64,000 nucleotides of DNA, taken from positions 37,027 to 101,026 of the forward strand of contig QCBX01000006.1 of the NCBI GenBank assembly GCA_003281455.1, in the 5' to 3' direction. The stretch is from Prochlorococcus sp. AG-347-J21 (GTDB taxonomy: Bacteria > Cyanobacteriota > Cyanobacteriia > PCC-6307 > Cyanobiaceae). Position 1 is the stretch's first letter. Each line of letters opens with the position of its first letter. A model generated the notes under the pieces. That model had not been told where the DNA came from. It made no database searches and saw only the letters and a program-made list of their open reading frames with translations. A program made the translations under genes and the position numbers. Below are positions 58,495 through 64,000 of this stretch, in pieces.

Positions 58495-59955
58495 TTAAAG
58501 AATGTTTAATATTGTTTCTCTGTAAATAATTGGATTTTTTTCAGGAATAGACTGACTGATGATTTCTAGCGATTCTTCATTTGATATTTTTAAAATATTT
58601 TTAATTAGAAAATTAAGGTCCTGCAAATTAGAAAAATATTCAATTTTATTAGAATTACCATCTTTGATATCAACTTTTGAATAAAGAAAAGCAGATTTAT
58701 CTTTATTACTTTTTAGGTTAAAAAATTTTTTTGATATTTTCTCAAATTCTTTACCATCAATTAAATTATTACTTATGGTTTGTAAACCTTTTGATTCTAT
58801 CGAATAGATATTTTCAAAAGATAATTGTTTTATAACATCGTCTTTTTCTTCAAGAATATCTTTGGAATATATCGAATAACTATCTTCATTTTGTTTCAAA
58901 GTATATTTGTTGAAATCTTTTAGCTTTTTCAAAGCACTTAAATCAAATTGATCTTCATTATTTTTTTCAAACGTAATAAGCCAATCTTTATTTGAATTGA
59001 GAATTAAAATGTTTTGATTATTATTTTGATTAAACTCTTCAAAAAAACTGAGTTGAAAATCATTTATTAAGGGATTGAGATGTTTGTCAAAATTTTTCAT
59101 ATCACAAAAAATTAAATTTTCAGGATTATCTTCATTACTATTCTCTTTATTCATTAACTTTTCGTAAGTAAGAATATCAATATTTTTTTTATTATTTAGT
59201 AAATATGATTTTAAAATTAGTTGCTTATTTTTAAAGTCAAAAATTGTAGCAATTTTATCCCCATTATTCTCAGGAAAAATTTCTTTATTAAAAAATTTAC
59301 TTTCCAAAAATTTATTTGTGAATAATATATTTTTTTCATTGTTCAGTCCAACAAGTTCTCCCTCATATTGAAATTTTCTTTTCTTAAAATTTTTACTAGA
59401 GATAATACTATTTTTGATTAATTTTTTATCTGATGAAGCAATTATATAATTATCGTCGGTTCGGTACATATAGTTAAGAAAATTTATTTTTTTTTCTCTA
59501 TTAATTGAAATTATCTCATCAATCTGATCTATTTTATTAGGCAAATTTAATAAATCATCTATTGTTTTTTCTGGCTTAATTTTAAAAACAATCAAAATAT
59601 CATCTTCAAGCTTTTGATTATTTTCAAAAGTTGAGATTATAAGTTCATTATTATAGATATCTTCTAATTTATTGTTGCCTAGATCTATTCCTAAGTAATC
59701 TAATATAGAGTCTTTTATTAAAAAAAAGTTATCTTTATTTGTTGGATTTTTATCCTTTTCATTATTATTAACGATATTAAAACTATTTAAATTTGAAATA
59801 AATAATAATTTATTGTTTTCAGGTGCATATTTTAAGATTTTTAGTTGCTCAATATTTGTACTTTGTTCCTTCTTTTTATTAGTAGAAACTTTTTTAAAAC
59901 CAAAAAAAAGTAATAAAGATAATAATAGGATTATTGCTACTACTCTAAGTTTCAT
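58495..59955 (-). CDS. Membrane-anchored DUF3352-like protein
   Basis: 486 residues from the ATG at 59955 (a TTG two codons earlier is possible). One N-terminal helix (VVAIILLLSLLLFFGF) then a long, asparagine- and lysine-rich soluble part. LKYAPENNKLLFISNLNSFN and DLNFLIKNILKISN-like text suggest the DUF3352 family of cyanobacteria. Function unknown. Probably anchored with the bulk outside the cytoplasm. Low complexity in places. Divergent from the rhodanese. Confidence 0.65.
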   Translation of the reverse strand: MKLRVVAIILLLSLLLFFGFKKVSTNKKKEQSTNIEQLKILKYAPENNKLLFISNLNSFNIVNNNEKDKNPTNKDNFFLIKDSILDYLGIDLGNNKLEDIYNNELIISTFENNQKLEDDILIVFKIKPEKTIDDLLNLPNKIDQIDEIISINREKKINFLNYMYRTDDNYIIASSDKKLIKNSIISSKNFKKRKFQYEGELVGLNNEKNILFTNKFLESKFFNKEIFPENNGDKIATIFDFKNKQLILKSYLLNNKKNIDILTYEKLMNKENSNEDNPENLIFCDMKNFDKHLNPLINDFQLSFFEEFNQNNNQNILILNSNKDWLITFEKNNEDQFDLSALKKLKDFNKYTLKQNEDSYSIYSKDILEEKDDVIKQLSFENIYSIESKGLQTISNNLIDGKEFEKISKKFFNLKSNKDKSAFLYSKVDIKDGNSNKIEYFSNLQDLNFLIKNILKISNEESLEIISQSIPEKNPIIYRETILNIL

Positions 59956-60044
59956 TATCAATGTTTATTTTTATTTTTAACAATAAATTTCCTACTGCAA
60001 CTTAATTTATTAAATTGTAAATAACACATAATTTATCCTATAAA

Positions 60045-60395
60045 TTGGGAAGTTATCCAAAATCTATAAATGCTTCTAGTCTAAATGATTGGTTTAATTC
60101 TGAGAAAGAAGATCCAGTCTTGATTGATGTAAGAGAGCAGTCAGAGCTTGAACTGGCTCGTTTCTCAAAAGAATTTTTACATATACCAATTAGTAAAGTT
60201 ACATCTGAATATGTTGAAGAAATATTTGCTGGTTTATTAGATAGAGAAATTGTAGTTACCTGTCATGCAGGAATAAGAAGTTATAACTTTTCTCAATGGT
60301 GCTTGGATAATAATATTGTGAGCGAAATATGGAATTTGGAGGAGGGTATTGATGGATGGAGTAGATATATTGACCCATCAATACCAAGGTATTGA
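60045..60395 (+). CDS. Rhodanese-like sulfurtransferase
   Basis: 116 residues, TTG start. One rhodanese domain: PVLIDVREQSELELARF and the active-site loop VTCHAGIRSYNF, with C at the catalytic place. It moves sulfane sulfur or cyanide-type groups; the partner is unknown. It ends one base before the trpB end. Confidence 0.88.
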   Translation: MGSYPKSINASSLNDWFNSEKEDPVLIDVREQSELELARFSKEFLHIPISKVTSEYVEEIFAGLLDREIVVTCHAGIRSYNFSQWCLDNNIVSEIWNLEEGIDGWSRYIDPSIPRY

Positions 60396-61640
60396 TTAAA
60401 TATCTAATGAAGATGCAACAGTATTAACATCTTTGTCGCCTCTTCCAGAGCAATTGATAACTATATGAGTATCTTTTTCAAGAGTAGGGCATAATTTATC
60501 TAACCAAGCAAAGGCATGGGAAGTTTCAAGTGCAGGAATAATTCCTTCTAGTTCACTAACAAGTTTTAAAGCGTCTAAAGCTTCTTGATCTGTGACTGAT
60601 CCATATTCTGCTCTGCCTATTTCTTTTAAATGGCTATGTTCAGGACCTACTCCAGGGTAATCTAAACCTGCACTTATTGAGTGAGCTTCTTGTACTTGAC
60701 CATTATCATCTTGCAAGAGAAGACTCATTGATCCATGCAAAATTCCAACTGACCCTTTAGTGATAGTGGCAGCATGTTTGTCAGTATCAACTCCGCTTCC
60801 TGCGGCTTCAACTCCAATAAGACGCACAGAAGTTTCTTTAACAAAAGGATGGAAAAGCCCCATTGCATTTGATCCCCCACCTACACAAGCAAGCAAAATA
60901 TCGGGAAAAGATCCAAATGATTCTAAACATTGTTTTTTAGTTTCTTCACCTATAACTGCATGAAAATCTCGCACAATCTTTGGGAAAGGGTGTGGGCCGG
61001 CAACAGATCCTAAAATGTAGTGTGTGGTTTCGACATTAGAAACCCAATCTCTAATGGCTTCACTAGTGGCATCCTTAAGTGTTGCAGTTCCAGAATTTAC
61101 AACTTTAACTTCAGCTCCTAGAAGTTTCATTCTGAAAACGTTAAGGGATTGCCTTTTTATATCTTCAGCACCCATGTAGATAATACATTTCAAGCCAAAT
61201 CTCGCACAAACAGTAGCAGTAGCAACTCCGTGCTGACCTGCTCCAGTTTCTGCAATTATTCTTTTTTTGCCCATTCTTATTGCAAGTAAAGCTTGTCCGA
61301 GGGCATTATTAATTTTGTGAGCCCCAGTATGATTTAAATCTTCTCTTTTAAGCCATATTCTAGGAGTTGCTTGTTTAGTTTTGTAATGTTCAGTAAGTCT
61401 TTTGGCTTCATAAAGTGGTGTTTCTCTTCCTACATAAGTCTTAAGGAGATGATTTAATTCTTCTACAAAAAGTTTATCTTTCCATGCATTAGATGCAGCT
61501 GTTTCAAGCTCAAAAAGAGCAGGCATTAGCGTTTCAGGAACATATTGACCACCATATTTTCCAAATCTTCCCTCTTTGGAGGGTTGATTTAAATCGTCAT
61601 TTTTATAGTTCTGATCTTTGCGAGAAAATGTACTTACCAC
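60396..61640 (-). CDS. trpB: Tryptophan synthase beta chain
   Basis: 414 residues. PLP enzyme joining indole and serine. [20 protein letters not shown], the PLP lysine in [21 protein letters not shown] phosphate loop [15 protein letters not shown] and [12 protein letters not shown] are all typical. trpA is not adjacent. ATG start, 48 bases from the divergent SUI1 gene. Confidence 0.97.
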   Translation of the reverse strand: MVSTFSRKDQNYKNDDLNQPSKEGRFGKYGGQYVPETLMPALFELETAASNAWKDKLFVEELNHLLKTYVGRETPLYEAKRLTEHYKTKQATPRIWLKREDLNHTGAHKINNALGQALLAIRMGKKRIIAETGAGQHGVATATVCARFGLKCIIYMGAEDIKRQSLNVFRMKLLGAEVKVVNSGTATLKDATSEAIRDWVSNVETTHYILGSVAGPHPFPKIVRDFHAVIGEETKKQCLESFGSFPDILLACVGGGSNAMGLFHPFVKETSVRLIGVEAAGSGVDTDKHAATITKGSVGILHGSMSLLLQDDNGQVQEAHSISAGLDYPGVGPEHSHLKEIGRAEYGSVTDQEALDALKLVSELEGIIPALETSHAFAWLDKLCPTLEKDTHIVINCSGRGDKDVNTVASSLDI

Positions 61641-61688
61641 TTTTTCTATAGAATAAGTATTAACTAACTATAGATTATATTGAAAATA

Positions 61689-62000
61689 ATGGGAAAAAAG
61701 AATTGGATCGAATTTGATAATCAACAGATAAAATCTGAAGAAACAGCTCATGAAGATAATTTTAATAAAAGATCAAAAATAAATATTTCAAAACAAAAAA
61801 AAGGCAAAAAGGGTAAGACTATAACTTTAATTAAAGGGTTAGGAACTCAGGATGAAATCTTATTAAAAGAATTACTAAAAAAAATTAAAGTTTTTTGTGG
61901 TACTGGGGGAACATTAATTGATAGTTATATCCAGTTACAGGGTGATATGGTATCGAAATCAATTGAGTTTCTTCGTAAAGAGGGATTTCATAATTTATGA
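61689..62000 (+). CDS. SUI1/eIF1-like translation factor
   Basis: 103 residues from the ATG at 61689 (an in-frame TTG at 61680 would add three). After a charged, disordered start comes TITLIKGLGTQDEILLKELL, then VFCGTGGTLIDSYIQLQGD, the SUI1 fold motif of the YciH/eIF1 family. Bacterial YciH helps start-codon choice in vitro but is not essential. cysC starts 30 bases later. Confidence 0.9.
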   Translation: MGKKNWIEFDNQQIKSEETAHEDNFNKRSKINISKQKKGKKGKTITLIKGLGTQDEILLKELLKKIKVFCGTGGTLIDSYIQLQGDMVSKSIEFLRKEGFHNL

Positions 62001-62030
62001 AACAGGGGTTAGGATAGGTTTTTAATTTTG

Positions 62031-62666
62031 ATGATCCAAACAATGAAAGAACAAGATCAAAAAAAGTCAACCAATATAAAGTGGCACAATTTAACTATTG
62101 ATAGAGAAAAGTTAGAGAAAATGAGAGGTCATAAAGGAATGGTTATCTGGTTTACAGGTTTATCTGGCTCTGGTAAAAGTACTTTAGCCAACGCTTTAAA
62201 TGAAGTTTTACACTTAGATGGTTTTTCGACTTATGTGTTGGATGGAGATAATATTAGACACGGTTTATGTAAAGATCTTGGTTTTTCGGATGAAGATAGA
62301 GAAGAAAATATACGAAGAATTGGAGAAGTTGCGAATTTATTTATGAATGCTGGGATAATAACTATTACAGCATTCGTTTCACCATTTATTAGCGATAGAG
62401 ATAAGGTGAGAAAAATTATTGGATCTAAGGATTTTATTGAAGTTTATTGTGCTGCTGATATCGCAGTTTGCGAAAATAGGGATACTAAGGGTCTTTATAA
62501 GAAAGCTCGTTTGGGTGAAATTAAAGAATTTACAGGGATTTCTAGTCCATATGAAGCTCCTCATAATCCTGAAATTGTTGTTGATACAGGTTCGTTAGAC
62601 TTAAATGATTCCGTTGAAAAAGTTATGAACTACCTTAAAAAAGAAAACTTTCTTAACAAGGCCTAA
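62031..62666 (+). CDS. cysC: Adenylylsulfate kinase
   Basis: 211 residues from ATG at 62031; a TTG at 62028 and an ATG at 62043 are alternatives. Walker A GLSGSGKSTLANAL, YVLDGDNIRHGLCKDLGF, and FVSPFISDRDKVRK near 125-138 fit APS kinase, which phosphorylates APS to PAPS. No sulfurylase domain is attached. The N-terminal 20 residues are variable. It converges on purE with a 14-base gap. Confidence 0.94.
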   Translation: MIQTMKEQDQKKSTNIKWHNLTIDREKLEKMRGHKGMVIWFTGLSGSGKSTLANALNEVLHLDGFSTYVLDGDNIRHGLCKDLGFSDEDREENIRRIGEVANLFMNAGIITITAFVSPFISDRDKVRKIIGSKDFIEVYCAADIAVCENRDTKGLYKKARLGEIKEFTGISSPYEAPHNPEIVVDTGSLDLNDSVEKVMNYLKKENFLNKA

Positions 62667-62680
62667 AAGAAAAATTGAGT

Positions 62681-63217
62681 TCATTTATTTTGAAGATAAT
62701 TGTCAGGTCCAATATTTGATAACTTACTATTTTTAGTTCTTACCTGTGTATGTAGATTTTCTCTAAATTCTTTTAAATTTTTCTTTATGGATTCATCAAA
62801 TAAACTGACAATCTCTATTGCCAATAATCCAGCATTCTGACCTCCATTAATTGCAACTGTTGCAACTGGAATCCCAGTGGGCATTTGAACGATTGATAAA
62901 AGAGAGTCAATCCCCTTAAGTGTCTTGCTCTCTACTGGTACTCCAATTACAGGAATGCAAGTTATGGATGCCAGCATTCCTGGAAGATGAGCAGCACCAC
63001 CAGCACCGGCAATTATTACTTTTATGTTTTCTGATTCTGCATTTTTTGCATATTCCATCATTTCCATAGGTGTTCTATGAGCAGAAAGTATACAAACTTC
63101 AGTTTTTATTCCAAATTCTCTTAAAACATCAATGGCTGGTTTCAATGTTTTTAGATCTGAATCACTACCCATAACGACAGCAATTTTATAAATATCTTTA
63201 GAATTCAATTCTGACAA
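62681..63217 (-). CDS. purE: N5-carboxyaminoimidazole ribonucleotide mutase
   Basis: 178 residues. AVVMGSDSDLKTLKPAID near 13-30, VCILSAHRTPMEMMEYAK near 42-59 and AGAGGAAHLPGMLASITCIP near 70-89 are the PurE signature. It is the class I mutase of purine synthesis, needing PurK, which is not in the window. Divergent from chlM across 89 bases. Confidence 0.95.
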   Translation of the reverse strand: MSELNSKDIYKIAVVMGSDSDLKTLKPAIDVLREFGIKTEVCILSAHRTPMEMMEYAKNAESENIKVIIAGAGGAAHLPGMLASITCIPVIGVPVESKTLKGIDSLLSIVQMPTGIPVATVAINGGQNAGLLAIEIVSLFDESIKKNLKEFRENLHTQVRTKNSKLSNIGPDNYLQNK

Positions 63218-63306
63218 AATAACAAATCAATTCTTTCCCATAATGGCGTGCAATTAATTTGGCGCCAGTTAGTTAGTATAAAAAGAATAAATTTTCATAG
63301 AATATT

Positions 63307-64000
63307 ATGACGTCAAATAAGATTATCGAAAAGAGTGAAGTTAGGGAGTACTTTAATGGAACTGGCTTTGAAAGATGGAATAAAATTTATAGCAAATCTG
63401 ATGAAATTAATACAGTTCAGAAAAATATTAGGAAAGGACATCAAAAAACTGTAGATGATGTAGTCTCATACATCAAAAATTATCCTGAACTAACAAAAAA
63501 AAGTTATTGTGATGCTGGCTGTGGAGTGGGAAGTCTTTCCATACCTTTACTAAGACTTGGTATAAAAGAACTACAGGTGAGCGATATTTCTTCTGAAATG
63601 ATTAAAGAAACAAAGAAACGCATTAATGAATTAGGTTTGAATCAAGGTAAAATTAAATATGAAGTTTGTGATCTAGAAAAATTAAAAGGATTATTTGATG
63701 TTGTAGTTTGTTTGGATGTATTTATTCATTATCCTCAACCCGTCGCAGAAGAAATGGTTCAACATCTATGCGATTTAAGCAAAGAAAAACTAATCGTTAG
63801 CTTTGCTCCTTATACTCCAATTCTTGCTGTTCTAAAAAATATTGGGAAATTATTTCCTGGGCCAAGTAAAACTACAAGAGCATATACATTGAAAGAAAAG
63901 GGTATTATTAATGCGGCTAAAGAAAGAGGATTTAAAGTGGTTAAAAAAAAATTAAATCAAGCTCCTTTTTATTTTTCAAAACTTATTGAATTCGAAAAAA
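63307..64000 (+). CDS. chlM: Mg-protoporphyrin IX methyltransferase (partial)
   Basis: 231 codons are present and the frame is open at the right edge; the protein is nearly complete for the family (about 233). SYCDAGCGVGSLSIPLLRLG near 60-79 is the SAM-binding motif, followed by VVVCLDVFIHYPQP and KLIVSFAPYTPILAVLKNIG. ChlM esterifies Mg-protoporphyrin in (bacterio)chlorophyll synthesis. The opening REYFNGTGFERWNKIY is also typical. Confidence 0.93.
   Translation, partial: MTSNKIIEKSEVREYFNGTGFERWNKIYSKSDEINTVQKNIRKGHQKTVDDVVSYIKNYPELTKKSYCDAGCGVGSLSIPLLRLGIKELQVSDISSEMIKETKKRINELGLNQGKIKYEVCDLEKLKGLFDVVVCLDVFIHYPQPVAEEMVQHLCDLSKEKLIVSFAPYTPILAVLKNIGKLFPGPSKTTRAYTLKEKGIINAAKERGFKVVKKKLNQAPFYFSKLIEFEK

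Noticed and set aside
63240..63270. GGCGCC palindrome between purE and chlM as an operator
   Set aside because: Only 6 bases, with no second copy; too short to support in a 89-base promoter region.

Overview
The window is core chromosome of an AT-rich marine picocyanobacterium, most likely a high-light-adapted Prochlorococcus. The grounds are the oxygenic-phototroph gene set (petL, ycf3, ycf34, chlM, rpaA, rpaB, rbcR-like regulator, eight NDH-1 subunit genes plus a CRR7-like assembly factor), the cyanobacterial poly-cis carotenoid route, very low G+C, short or overlapping intergenic spaces, many TTG/GTG starts, and many small conserved proteins. Species placement is inference from gene content and protein sequence, not from a database search.

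Layout. 1-6.1 kb: end of nadB, a VKOR-thioredoxin protein, rimO, petL (30 codons), a DUF4346 protein, a FemAB-like protein, and an overlapping pair of a RibD_C reductase and a tandem-domain 6-pyruvoyl-tetrahydropterin-synthase-like protein. 6.1-18.2 kb: aroK, a CRR7-like gene, a lumenal DUF6816-like protein, a GST, a Ycf33-like protein, rbfA, hemD, an SRPBCC protein, crtQ, an A-type Fe-S carrier, a TPR protein, an LpxB-like glycosyltransferase, an SDR epimerase, ndhO, a J-domain protein, cysK, an orphan ABC ATPase and tRNA-Asn(GTT). 18.2-25.4 kb: an accessory insert beside the tRNA. 25.4-44.8 kb: rpaA, holB-tmk, a copper-type P-ATPase, ycf3, radA, rpaB, plsX-fabH-fabD-plsC, tsaB, ycf34, a CCA-type nucleotidyltransferase, an RRM protein, crtB-crtP, ndhM and an rbcR-like regulator. 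44.8-64 kb: zeta-carotene isomerase, ndhF, ndhD, scpA, a sugar nucleotidyltransferase, metF, pedR, nadK, ndhE-G-I-A, gltA, a DUF3352-like protein, a rhodanese, trpB, a SUI1 protein, cysC, purE and the start of chlM.

How the genes fit together. CrtB, CrtP, the NnrU/Z-ISO protein and CrtQ supply consecutive steps from geranylgeranyl diphosphate to poly-cis lycopene; only CrtH would be missing. NdhA, D, E, F, G, I, M and O are a large part of the thylakoid NDH-1 complex. PlsX, FabH, FabD and PlsC link fatty acid initiation to phospholipid synthesis. RpaA and RpaB, the two master OmpR-type regulators of cyanobacteria, are both here.

The most unusual stretch is 18,990-24,880: five genes on the minus strand, each overlapping the next, encoding a flippase-like membrane protein, a DPM1-like GT2, an APH-fold kinase, a GT-C membrane glycosyltransferase, and a nucleotidyltransferase fused to an EcbF/BcbF-type HAD phosphatase. 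Their coding strand is pyrimidine-rich, opposite to the surrounding genes. I read it as a strain-variable cassette that activates a sugar or polyol phosphate and attaches a lipid-linked sugar to a surface glycan. The substrate is unknown. A second unusual feature is an 11-residue repeat array fused to the N-terminus of PlsX.
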